Source of the DNA: Pseudomonas capeferrum
GTDB lineage: Bacteria > Pseudomonadota > Gammaproteobacteria > Pseudomonadales > Pseudomonadaceae
Assembly: GCF_013523055.1 (NCBI RefSeq)
Contig: NZ_JAAMQM010000030.1
Coordinates: 1 to 62,764 of the forward strand
Direction of reading: 5' to 3'
DNA length: 62,764 bases
Shown: one piece after another, positions 1-8,854 of the stretch
How the letters are laid out: each line of letters opens with the position of its first letter
Numbering within the stretch: position 1 is the first letter of the stretch
Notes under the pieces: model-generated
Databases searched by the model: none
Seen by the model: the letters and a program-made list of their open reading frames with translations, nothing else
Told to the model about the DNA's origin: nothing
Program-made: the position numbers and the translations under genes

Positions 1-3000
1 CTTACGGGGAACGTGCTGAGCAACGATACCCAGGGTGCCGACCGGATAGTGATCAGTCCCACCACCGGGCCGATCACCGCAGGTACCTTCACCGGCACCT
101 ATGGCACTCTGATGTTGGCAGCGGATGGTTCGTACACCTACACCCTCAATCCGGAAGATGCTGACTTCAAGGGCTTGAAGGGAGGGGGTGCCGGGACCGA
201 GACCTTCACCTACACCCTGACCGATGCCGACGGCGATACCAGCACGGCGACGCTGACGCTGAATATCAACAACCTCAATGATCCAGTCACGCTGAATGGG
301 TTGGGTGTAGCGGGCGGTGAACTGACAGTCTTCGAGCGAAACCTGAGCGATGGCAGCACGCCCGACAATTCGGCGCTGACGCAAACCGGAACCTTCACCG
401 TCACCGCACCGGACGGTCTGCAAAGCCTGACCGTCGGTGGCATCAATGTGCTGAGCGGCGGTATCGCCAGTGGCTTCCCGCAAACCCTGACCACCGCCTT
501 GGGCAACACCCTGACCATCACTGGCTACAACGCCAGCACCGGCGTGGTCAGCTACAGCTATACCTTGTCCGACAACGAAGCCCACCCGACTGCCAATGGC
601 GCCAACAGCCTGAGCGAAAGCTTTGTTGTCTCGGCCACCGACACCGATGGCAGCACGGCCACTGACAGTCTGGACGTCACTATCGTCGATGACCTGCCGA
701 CCGCCGCGAATGACGGCAACCTGGCTGCGGCGACCGAGCAGCAGACCATCCTTACGGGGAACGTGCTGAGCAACGATACCCAGGGTGCCGACCGGATAGC
801 GATCAGTCCCACCAGCGGGCCGATCACCGCAGGTACCTTCACCGGCACCTACGGGACCCTGGTGCTGGCAGCGGATGGTTCCTATACCTACACCCTCAAT
901 CCGGACGATGCTGACTTCAAGGGCTTGAAGGGCGGGGGCGCCGGAACCGAGACCTTCACCTACACCCTGGCCGATGCCGACGGTGATACCAGCACGGCAA
1001 CCCTGACGCTGGATATCAACAACCTCAACGACCCGGTCACCCTGAACGGTTTGAACGTGGCGGACGGCGAGCTAACGGTCTTCGAGAGGCATCTGAGCGA
1101 TGGCAGCACGCCCGACGGCTCGGCACTAACACAGAACGGCACTTTTACTGTTACCGCACCCGATGGTCTGCAAACCCTGACCGTTGGTGGCATCAATGTG
1201 CTGAGCGGCGGTATTGCCAGTGGTTTCCCGCAAACGCTGATTACTGCACTGGGCAATACCCTGACCATCACTGGCTACAACGCCAGTACCGGCGTGGTCA
1301 GCTACAGCTATACCTTGTCCGACAACGAAGCCCACCCGACTGCCAATGGCGCCAATAGCCTGAGCGAGAGTTTTACCGTTTCGGCCACCGATAGCGATGG
1401 CAGCACGGCCACTGACAGTCTGGACGTCACTATCGTCGACGACCTGCCGACGGCTGCGAATGACGACAACCTGGCTGCGGCGACCGAGCAGCAGACCATC
1501 CTTACGGGGAACGTGCTGAGCAACGATACCCAGGGTGCCGACCGGATAGTGATCAGTCCCACCACCGGGCCGATCACCGCAGGTACCTTCACCGGCACCT
1601 ATGGCACTCTGATGTTGGCAGCGGATGGTTCGTACACCTACACCCTCAATCCGGAAGATGCTGACTTCAAGGGCTTGAAGGGAGGGGGTGCCGGGACCGA
1701 GACCTTCACCTACACCCTGACCGATGCCGATGGCGATACCAGCACGGCGACGCTGACGCTGGATATCAACAACCTCAACGACCCGGTCACCTTGAACGGC
1801 CTGAACGTGGCGGGTGGCGAGCTGACGGTCTTCGAGAGGCACCTGAGCGATGGCAGTACGCCGGATAGTTCGGCGCTGACGCAGAGTGGGACCTTCACAA
1901 TCAACGCGCCGGACGGTCTCCAAACCCTGACTGTAGGCGGCATCAACGTAGTCACGGCTGGCGTGGCCTCTGGCTTCCCTCAGTCCCTGACTACTGCGCT
2001 GGGCAACACCCTGACGATCACTGGCTACAACGCCAGTACCGGCGTGGTCAGCTACAGCTACACCCTGACCGACAATGAAGCCCATCCAACGGCCAACGGT
2101 GCCAACAGCCTGAGCGAGAGTTTTACCGTTTCGGCCACCGATAGCGATGGCAGCACGGCCACCGGCAACCTGGACGTCACTATCGTCGATGACCTGCCGA
2201 CCGCCGCGAATGACGGCAACCTGGCAACGGCGACCGAGCAGCAGACCATCCTGACCGGAAACGTGCTGACCAATGACACCCAAGGCGCCGACCGGATTAC
2301 CCTCAGTCCCACCACCGGGCCGATCATCGCAGGTACCTTCACCGGCACCTACGGGACCCTGGTGCTGGCGGCGGATGGTTCCTACACCTACACCCTCGAT
2401 ACGGATGATCCGGATTTTCTGAATCTGCAGGGCGGGGGAAGCGCGATAGAGACGTTTACCTACACCCTGACCGATGCCGATGGCGATACCAGCACGGCAA
2501 CGCTGACACTGGATATCAGCAACCTCAACGACCCAGTCACCCTGAATGGCCTGAACGTAGCGGGCGGCGAACTGACGGTCTTCGAGAGGCATCTGAGCGA
2601 TGGCAGCACGCCCGACAACTCGGCACTGACGCAGACCGGGACCTTCACGGTCAATGCGCCGGACGGCCTGCAAAGCCTGAACGTCGGTGGCATTAATGTG
2701 CTGAGCGGCGGTATTGCCAGTGGTTTCCCGCAAACGCTGATCACTGCACTGGGCAACACCCTGACCATCACTGGCTACAACGTCAGTACCGGCGTGGTCA
2801 GCTACAGCTATACCCTGACCGACAACGAAGCCCACCCGACTGCCGACGGTGCCAACAGCCTGAGCGAGAGCTTTGTTGTCTCGGCCACCGACACCGATGG
2901 CAGCACGGCCACCGACAACCTGGACGTCACTATCGTCGATGACCTGCCGACCGCCGCGAATGACGGCAACCTGGCAACGGCGACCGAGCAACAGACCATC

Positions 3001-3750
3001 CTCACGGGGAACGTGCTGAGCAACGATACCCAGGGTGCCGACCGGATAGCGGTCAGTCCCACCACCGGGCCGATCACTGCAGGTACCTTCACCGGCACCT
3101 ACGGGACCCTGGTGCTGGCAGCGGATGGTTCCTATACCTACACCCTCAATCCGGACGACGCTGACTTCAAGGGCTTGAAGGGCGGGGGCGCCGGGACCGA
3201 GACCTTCACCTACACCCTGGCCGATGCCGATGGCGATACCAGCACGGCGACGTTGACGCTGAACATCAACAACCTCAACGACCCAGTTACCTTCAATGGC
3301 TTGGATGTAGCGGGCGGCGAGCTGACCGTTTTCGAGAAGCACCTGAGCGATGGCAGTACGCCGGATAGTTCGGCGCTGACGCAGAGTGGGACCTTCACGA
3401 TCAACGCGCCGGACGGTCTGCAAACCCTGACTGTAGGCGGCATCAACGTAGTCACGGCTGGCATGGCCTCTGGCTTCCCTCAGTCCCTGACTACTGCGCT
3501 GGGCAACACCCTGACGATCACTGGCTACAACGCCAGTACCAGCGTGGTCAGCTACAGCTACACCCTGATCGACAACGAAGCCCATCCGACTGCCAACGGT
3601 GCCAATAGTCTGGGCGAGAGCTTCACCGTTTCGGCCACCGATAGCGATGGCAGCACGGCCACCGGCAATCTGGACATCAACATCGTCGATGATCTTCCTC
3701 AGGCCTATGCCGATTTCGCCAATGTCTACGAAGGCGGCACGATCAGCGGC
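1..3750 (+). repeat. Five in-frame 750-bp tandem repeats in the adhesin gene
   Basis: Unit starts fall exactly at 1, 751, 1501, 2251 and 3001, each opening with a version of CTTACGGGGAACGTGCTGAG. All five units are exactly 750 bp with no length change. Identity is patchy: bases 1-230 equal 1501-1730 without a difference, the middle of unit 2 (841-950) resembles unit 5 (3091-3200), and the second half of unit 3 (1855-2000) matches unit 5 (3355-3500). Diverged units of slightly different length follow at about 3750 and 4480. Confidence 0.95.
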
Positions 3751-6700
3751 AACGTGCTGGTCAACGATATGGTCGGTGCCGATGCCCCCACGGTGGGCAC
3801 GGTCATCGGCGTGCGTGCTGGTGGCGACACGGCGACATCGGCCGTCGGTCAGCTCGATAGCCCGGTGACAGGCCAGTACGGTTACCTGACGCTGGATGCT
3901 CAAGGCAATGCGGTCTACCACGCAAATCCCGACAGCGTGGCTCCCGTTGGCGCTATCGACATGTTCACCTATACCATCCGTGATTCGGACAGCGATGAAA
4001 GCACCGCAACCGTGACCGTCAAGGTACACGACTGCTCGCTGATGACCAGCCCCGACGCAGGCGTGACCGTCTTCGAGAAAGCGCTGGACACGGTCAAGGA
4101 CAGCAACGATCTGGCCGCAGGCAACGTAACCGGCAGCAACCCGTCCTCGTCTGGCGAAACCGCTTCCGGCTCCCTGGCCGGCTCGGTCAGCGGCGGTATC
4201 GGAGCGCTGACGTACAGTCTGACGAGCGCAGCCACCGGGCAGTATGGACAGATAGCCCTGGCCGCCGATGGCACGTACACCTACACCCTGACCTCCGCGC
4301 CACAGTCACCGGGTAACCTTAACGACGGTGCTGGTTCGGTGACCGAGTCCTTCACTTACGAGGTCAGGGACGCACTGGGCAACTCGACCACCAGCACCGT
4401 CGTCATCACCATCGTCGACGACGTCCCAACCGCGCACTGTGACGTCGCGACTGTCAAGGAAGGGGCCAGTGTCAGCGGTAACGTCCTGGATAATGACGTG
4501 ATCGGCGCGGATGTGCCGAGCAATGGCAGTTTCGTGGTCGGCGTGCGCGCGGGCTCCGACACTACGTCTTCGGCGCTGGGGCAGCTGGGTGTGCCGATCG
4601 GCGGCACCTATGGCTACCTGACGCTGGACGCCCAAGGCAACGCGGTCTACCACGCCAACCCGAACAGCGTGGCCCCTGGTGGCGCGGTAGACACCTTCGT
4701 CTACACGCTTCGCGATGGCGACGGGGATGAAAGCACCACGACCATCACCATCAATGTCCAAGACAGCAAGCTGATCGCCTGCCCGGACACTGAAATCAGC
4801 GTTTTCGAAAAAGCGCTGGATCTGGTCAGGGACGGCAAGGACCTGGCTGCCGGCACGGCGGTCGGCAGCGACCCGTCATCCACCGGCGAAACCGCATCCG
4901 GCTCATTGGTCGGCTCGGTCGGCGGCGGCATCGGTGCCTTGAGCTACAGCCTCGAAGGCAGTACCAGCGGTCTATATGGCCAGTTGCAGCTGGACGCGAA
5001 TGGGACCTATACCTACACCTTGACCTCGGCGCCCCGCACGCCGGATGGTGCGAACGCCGTCAGCGAGCAGTTCACCTACCGAGTGACCGATTCGCTGGGG
5101 AATAGCACTACCAGCACCCTGGCGATCAGCATCATCGACGACACGCCCAAGGCAGTATGCGCGCAGCGATCCATCACGCCCGGGCAACTGGACTCCAATC
5201 TGCTGCTGGTGATCGACGTCTCCGGCAGCATGAACCTGGCCTCCGGTGTGGCGCCGGGCCAGAGTCGACTGGATCTTGCCAAGCAAGCTATCGGTGTCCT
5301 GCTCGACAAGTACGACGAGATGGGTGACATCAAGGTGCAGGTGGTCACCTTCGCCACGGGTGCCAGTGTCGAATCGCCTGTATGGCTATCCGTCGCCGAT
5401 GCCAAAAGCCTGGTCGCAGGACTCACCGCCGACGGGTCGACCTACTACGATTCGGCAGCCAAGAGCGCACAGGCGGCCTTCGCGACCCCGGGCAGGCTCG
5501 AGGGCGCGCAGAACGTCGGCTACTTTTTCTCCGACGGCATCCCCACGGAAGGTCATGCGCTGACGGCGGACCGGGCAGCGGTATGGGAGCGCTTCCTGGA
5601 CGACAACCTGATCAAGGCCTATGCCATCGGCCTGGGTACGGGCGCGGACGCGGGCAACCTGGATCCGCTGGCCTACGATGGCAGTACCCGCACCGACACA
5701 GGTCCGGTGGTGGTGACCGATCTCGCTCAGCTCGGCGCGGTGCTGTCCGGTACAGTCCAGGGCGCGCCAATCACAGGCAGTCTGATGAGCGACGGCCATT
5801 TCGGGGCCGACGGTGGGTTCATCAAGGCGCTGCTGGTGGACGGTGTCACCTACACATTCGATCCAGGGGCCAATGATGGGCTGGGCGGCGTGAGTGGTGG
5901 GGCGGACAAGGGATATTTCGATACCCTGGCCAATACCTTGAATATCAGGACAGACCTGGGCGGGACCTGGACCGTCGACATGGACAGTGGCGAATACACC
6001 TACGCACCGCCGAAGGACACCGGCGGCGCACAGTTGGAACGACTGGGCTTCATCGTCAGCGACAACGACGGTGATACCAGCAGCGCCAGCCTGGTGGTCA
6101 ACGTCAGGACCAATACCGCGCCGCTGGCGGGCGATGATCGGATCATCACCAACATCGCGGGCGCTGTGCTTGACGTTCCCGCGCAAGCCTTGCTGGCCAA
6201 CGACCGTGACGTCGATCACGATCCGCTCTCGGCGGCACCCCTCCGGTTCGCGACGGGCTTTGCCGACAAGGGAGCGGGATTCACGCTGGGGAGTACGGTG
6301 CCGACCATTGCCTTCAAGGAACAGCCCGCCATCGCCGCGAACCAGCTCAGGGACCTGCCGCGCAGTGCCTTTGTCGGCGCCTCCGGGTCCATGACCGCGG
6401 CATTGGTGGTGGCCGGATTCCTTGGCCGAGTCAGCGACAGCAGCGCCAATGACGAGGACGTATTGTCCGTCACCCTGCGCAAGGGCGAAACGCTGACCCT
6501 GGACCATGACCGACCCCTGGGCAACCTGATGATGGCCTATGTTGATCCGGCGGGGACCTACCAGCTCCTCGCTGACGGTGACCATTTCACGGCCGCCGAT
6601 GATGGTCTCTACCGCATCCATCTGGTCAACCTGAAAGATGCCGGTGGCTGGGATCCCAAGGCTGCCGAGTACTACAACCTGAGCCTGTCGATCGATTACA

Positions 6701-7614
6701 GCAAGGTCGACAACCCGGTCCATCACGCAAGTTACGTGGTAAGCGACAATCACGGGGGGACGGATACCGGCCAGGTGACCATCGCCTACCAGGCGGGCCA
6801 CACCCTTCAAGGCACGGCGGCGGATGACGTGCTGCTGGCGGGCGCCGGTAATGACACCCTGCAGGGCGGTGATGGCAATGACGTGCTGGCGGGAGGCGAC
6901 GGTCAGGATTTGCTGTATGGCGGCAGCGGCGATGATCTGCTGATCGGGGGAGCGGGTAACGATCTGCTCGACGGTGGAACCGGTGTCGATACCGCCAGCT
7001 ATGCCTCGGCCAGCGGTGCGGTAAGGGTCGAGCTCGATCGCGTGGGTGCGCAGGATACCGGAAGCGCGGGCGCGGACACGCTGACCGGCATCGAGAACCT
7101 GATCGGGTCGGACTATGACGATGTTCTGGTCGGCAATGCGGGTGACAACGTTCTCGACGGGGGACGCGGGAACGATGCCCTCATGGGTGGGGCGGGCAGC
7201 GACACGCTCGTTGGTGGACAGGGCGACGATATCCTCACCGGCGGCGCAGGCAGCGATACCTTCGTCTGGCAGAAGGGCGATAGCGGTCACGATCTGGTTG
7301 CCGACTTCACTCCAGGGGGCGACCACCTGGATCTGTCGCAACTGCTTCAGGGCGAGAACGCCACGGCGGCCTCGCTGGATGACTACCTGCATTTCAAGGT
7401 CAGTGGAGCAGGCGCCACCGTGGTGTCGACCATCGAGGTCAGTGCCGTGGCGGGGGCGGCAGCGAACCAGACTATCGACCTGGCGGGCGTAAACCTGGCT
7501 CAGCATTATGGAGTGACGATGGGGGCGGGCGGCGTGATTTCGGCAGGACAGGATACGGCCACGATCATTACCGGGATGCTCGATGACCATTCATTGAAGG
7601 TGGATACCGTGTAG
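1..7614 (+). CDS. Giant RTX adhesin, LapA/MapA-like, 3' part (start lies upstream of the window)
   Basis: The reading frame is open from the first base, so at least 2537 residues are present and the N-terminus is missing. Order seen: five 250-residue VCBS-like units rich in Thr, Asp and Gly (1-3750), two diverged units (about 3750-5150), a von Willebrand A domain with a DVSGS metal site (5215-5229), another repeat-like stretch, two blocks of calcium-binding GGxGxDxLxGG nonapeptides (6841-6984 and about 7135-7260), and a glycine-poor C-terminal end typical of type I secretion signals. Known of the family: such proteins are exported by an ABC transporter, anchored in the outer membrane by an N-terminal retention module and cleaved by the protease LapG when c-di-GMP is low. 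The retention module and transporter genes are not in this window, so LapA versus MapA or another adhesin cannot be decided. It ends TAG at 7614, convergent with the next gene. Confidence 0.9.
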   Translation, partial: LTGNVLSNDTQGADRIVISPTTGPITAGTFTGTYGTLMLAADGSYTYTLNPEDADFKGLKGGGAGTETFTYTLTDADGDTSTATLTLNINNLNDPVTLNGLGVAGGELTVFERNLSDGSTPDNSALTQTGTFTVTAPDGLQSLTVGGINVLSGGIASGFPQTLTTALGNTLTITGYNASTGVVSYSYTLSDNEAHPTANGANSLSESFVVSATDTDGSTATDSLDVTIVDDLPTAANDGNLAAATEQQTILTGNVLSNDTQGADRIAISPTSGPITAGTFTGTYGTLVLAADGSYTYTLNPDDADFKGLKGGGAGTETFTYTLADADGDTSTATLTLDINNLNDPVTLNGLNVADGELTVFERHLSDGSTPDGSALTQNGTFTVTAPDGLQTLTVGGINVLSGGIASGFPQTLITALGNTLTITGYNASTGVVSYSYTLSDNEAHPTANGANSLSESFTVSATDSDGSTATDSLDVTIVDDLPTAANDDNLAAATEQQTILTGNVLSNDTQGADRIVISPTTGPITAGTFTGTYGTLMLAADGSYTYTLNPEDADFKGLKGGGAGTETFTYTLTDADGDTSTATLTLDINNLNDPVTLNGLNVAGGELTVFERHLSDGSTPDSSALTQSGTFTINAPDGLQTLTVGGINVVTAGVASGFPQSLTTALGNTLTITGYNASTGVVSYSYTLTDNEAHPTANGANSLSESFTVSATDSDGSTATGNLDVTIVDDLPTAANDGNLATATEQQTILTGNVLTNDTQGADRITLSPTTGPIIAGTFTGTYGTLVLAADGSYTYTLDTDDPDFLNLQGGGSAIETFTYTLTDADGDTSTATLTLDISNLNDPVTLNGLNVAGGELTVFERHLSDGSTPDNSALTQTGTFTVNAPDGLQSLNVGGINVLSGGIASGFPQTLITALGNTLTITGYNVSTGVVSYSYTLTDNEAHPTADGANSLSESFVVSATDTDGSTATDNLDVTIVDDLPTAANDGNLATATEQQTILTGNVLSNDTQGADRIAVSPTTGPITAGTFTGTYGTLVLAADGSYTYTLNPDDADFKGLKGGGAGTETFTYTLADADGDTSTATLTLNINNLNDPVTFNGLDVAGGELTVFEKHLSDGSTPDSSALTQSGTFTINAPDGLQTLTVGGINVVTAGMASGFPQSLTTALGNTLTITGYNASTSVVSYSYTLIDNEAHPTANGANSLGESFTVSATDSDGSTATGNLDINIVDDLPQAYADFANVYEGGTISGNVLVNDMVGADAPTVGTVIGVRAGGDTATSAVGQLDSPVTGQYGYLTLDAQGNAVYHANPDSVAPVGAIDMFTYTIRDSDSDESTATVTVKVHDCSLMTSPDAGVTVFEKALDTVKDSNDLAAGNVTGSNPSSSGETASGSLAGSVSGGIGALTYSLTSAATGQYGQIALAADGTYTYTLTSAPQSPGNLNDGAGSVTESFTYEVRDALGNSTTSTVVITIVDDVPTAHCDVATVKEGASVSGNVLDNDVIGADVPSNGSFVVGVRAGSDTTSSALGQLGVPIGGTYGYLTLDAQGNAVYHANPNSVAPGGAVDTFVYTLRDGDGDESTTTITINVQDSKLIACPDTEISVFEKALDLVRDGKDLAAGTAVGSDPSSTGETASGSLVGSVGGGIGALSYSLEGSTSGLYGQLQLDANGTYTYTLTSAPRTPDGANAVSEQFTYRVTDSLGNSTTSTLAISIIDDTPKAVCAQRSITPGQLDSNLLLVIDVSGSMNLASGVAPGQSRLDLAKQAIGVLLDKYDEMGDIKVQVVTFATGASVESPVWLSVADAKSLVAGLTADGSTYYDSAAKSAQAAFATPGRLEGAQNVGYFFSDGIPTEGHALTADRAAVWERFLDDNLIKAYAIGLGTGADAGNLDPLAYDGSTRTDTGPVVVTDLAQLGAVLSGTVQGAPITGSLMSDGHFGADGGFIKALLVDGVTYTFDPGANDGLGGVSGGADKGYFDTLANTLNIRTDLGGTWTVDMDSGEYTYAPPKDTGGAQLERLGFIVSDNDGDTSSASLVVNVRTNTAPLAGDDRIITNIAGAVLDVPAQALLANDRDVDHDPLSAAPLRFATGFADKGAGFTLGSTVPTIAFKEQPAIAANQLRDLPRSAFVGASGSMTAALVVAGFLGRVSDSSANDEDVLSVTLRKGETLTLDHDRPLGNLMMAYVDPAGTYQLLADGDHFTAADDGLYRIHLVNLKDAGGWDPKAAEYYNLSLSIDYSKVDNPVHHASYVVSDNHGGTDTGQVTIAYQAGHTLQGTAADDVLLAGAGNDTLQGGDGNDVLAGGDGQDLLYGGSGDDLLIGGAGNDLLDGGTGVDTASYASASGAVRVELDRVGAQDTGSAGADTLTGIENLIGSDYDDVLVGNAGDNVLDGGRGNDALMGGAGSDTLVGGQGDDILTGGAGSDTFVWQKGDSGHDLVADFTPGGDHLDLSQLLQGENATAASLDDYLHFKVSGAGATVVSTIEVSAVAGAAANQTIDLAGVNLAQHYGVTMGAGGVISAGQDTATIITGMLDDHSLKVDTV

Positions 7615-7642
7615 CCGGCGGTATGCGAGGGCTCCGGCATGT

Positions 7643-7661
7643 CTTGAGCAGGAGGCTCAAG
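7643..7661. terminator. Small hairpin between convergent adhesin and ybaN genes
   Basis: CTTGAGC and GCTCAAG form a perfect 7-bp stem around a 5-base loop, overlapping the stop codon of the minus-strand gene. There is no T-run on either strand, so termination is only a possibility. Confidence 0.35.
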
Positions 7662-8022
7662 GCGTCTGGTGCAGGGTTTTCTGCCTGAGGATATAGATCG
7701 TGACCAGCACCGCGCTGGTCAGCATGAAGACACGCGCCCAGGGATAGGGCACCAGGTAGCAGGACAAGCCGATGCTCAGCCACATCAGACCGATCGCATA
7801 GACCTTGCCCTTGAGCGGGATCCCCTGGCCATTCAAGTAATCGCGAATCCAGGGCCCCAGCCGTGGATGATTGACCAGCCAGGCGTGGAAGCGCGGCGAG
7901 CTGCGCGCGAAGCACGCAGCCGCCAGGAGCAGGAAAGGGGTGGTCGGCAGCACCGGGAGGAAGATCCCGATCACCCCCAGCGCGACGCTGAGCCAGCCGA
8001 TGGCCAGCAGCAGGTAGCGCAC
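7657..8022 (-). CDS. YbaN/DUF454 family inner-membrane protein
   Basis: 121 residues with an N-terminal hydrophobic stretch (about 1-38) containing the family hallmark LGVIGIFLPVLPTTPFLLLA, a short polar middle (ARSSPRFHAWL, then a PLKGK segment), and two close C-terminal membrane segments (about 77-112). This matches small DUF454 proteins, which are widespread and of unknown function. It begins 7 bp after the UPF0149 gene stop and probably shares its transcript. The family call is firm; the role is not known. Confidence 0.85.
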   Translation of the reverse strand: MRYLLLAIGWLSVALGVIGIFLPVLPTTPFLLLAAACFARSSPRFHAWLVNHPRLGPWIRDYLNGQGIPLKGKVYAIGLMWLSIGLSCYLVPYPWARVFMLTSAVLVTIYILRQKTLHQTP

Positions 8023-8029
8023 GGCCTGC

Positions 8030-8617
8030 TCAGTGGTGGCGTGGCTTGAGCAGGGCCGGTTTCTCGTCTGGCGCGTGCAGCAGCAGGAACAGGGCCGTCA
8101 GCGCTTCGGGGATCTGCACCACCATGTCGTCCTGCAGGTTGGCATCGCTGGCGATGTCCGCGAACTCCGGCTGCTCGTCGAACAACCCGGAGCCGACCAT
8201 GATAGGCAGCAGCATTTCGCTGACTTCTTCCTCGGCGTTCTCGAACCAGGCTTCCTCACGCAGGAAGACGCCTTCCATGAAACCGATACACCAGCCGCGC
8301 AGGTCGGAGTCGTCCGGTTCGTCACCGAGGTCGAGGTCGCAAGGCAGCTCGAATTCCTCGTCGCTGGCCAGTTGGCGACCGATGTGAGCCTTCAGTGCCG
8401 CGAGCGTGACCTCGATTTCCACGCGTTGGGCATCGCTGGCGTAGTTGGGCGTCTCGGCGAAGAGAGCGTCGATCCATTCACGCTCGGGGACCGCTTCGGA
8501 ACAGATCGACAGCGCGGTCAGGTAGCCGTGTGCGGCGACGTAGTCCAGCGCTTCTTCGTGCAGCTCATCGGCGTCGAGGAAGGCTTGCAGGCGGGTCAGT
8601 TGCTCGGCGAAGGACAT
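8030..8617 (-). CDS. UPF0149/YecA-like protein
   Basis: 195 residues, acidic and without a signal peptide or membrane segment. The pattern LxxFLDADELHEEALDYVAAHGYLTAL near the N-terminus, the central GWCIGFMEGVF motif and a conserved acidic second half are those of the UPF0149 (YecA/YgfB) family. Unlike longer YecA proteins it has no C-terminal SEC-C zinc motif. Members have no settled biochemical role; YgfB of P. aeruginosa has been linked to regulation. It is divergent from recQ and followed within 12 bp by the ybaN-like gene, suggesting one operon. Confidence 0.8.
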   Translation of the reverse strand: MSFAEQLTRLQAFLDADELHEEALDYVAAHGYLTALSICSEAVPEREWIDALFAETPNYASDAQRVEIEVTLAALKAHIGRQLASDEEFELPCDLDLGDEPDDSDLRGWCIGFMEGVFLREEAWFENAEEEVSEMLLPIMVGSGLFDEQPEFADIASDANLQDDMVVQIPEALTALFLLLHAPDEKPALLKPRHH

Positions 8618-8727
8618 TACAGGCTACCTTGGGGAATAAACGATACCGAATTCTAGCACCTTGCGGCGGGTTCGATGCAAAGGAACACGCCTGTCACCGA
8701 GCAGCCTGCCATGCATTGCGCTGGGGT

Positions 8728-8733
8728 ATAATC
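8728..8733 (+). promoter_or_regulatory. Probable -10 element for recQ
   Basis: A perfect TATAAT lies 122 bp before the recQ ATG in the 237-bp divergent region. No good -35 is visible 16-18 bp upstream, so this would be a weak-35 promoter. The rest of 8618-8854 holds no gene that I can see. Confidence 0.5.
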
Positions 8734-8854
8734 CGCGATTTTCATCCTGGGTACCCCTGACGGCGCCCTGGTAAAAGCTGCTTACGCATTAGGGTGTGTG
8801 GACGGCGGGTTTTTCGTCCAACCTGGGATGGTATGGCGATTTCTGGAGTTTCCA

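Noticed and set aside
1..3750. CRISPR-like array
   Set aside because: The repeats are 750 bp, in frame and coding; there are no short repeats with unique spacers anywhere in the window.
1126..4029. 967-codon open frame on the minus strand inside the adhesin gene
   Set aside because: It arises because the 750-bp repeats keep the antisense frame open; no domain is recognisable and the plus-strand frame has clear VCBS/RTX features.
5386..7590. 734-codon minus-strand frame over the vWA and RTX region
   Set aside because: Antisense shadow of Gly/Asp-rich codons in GC-rich DNA; no family features.
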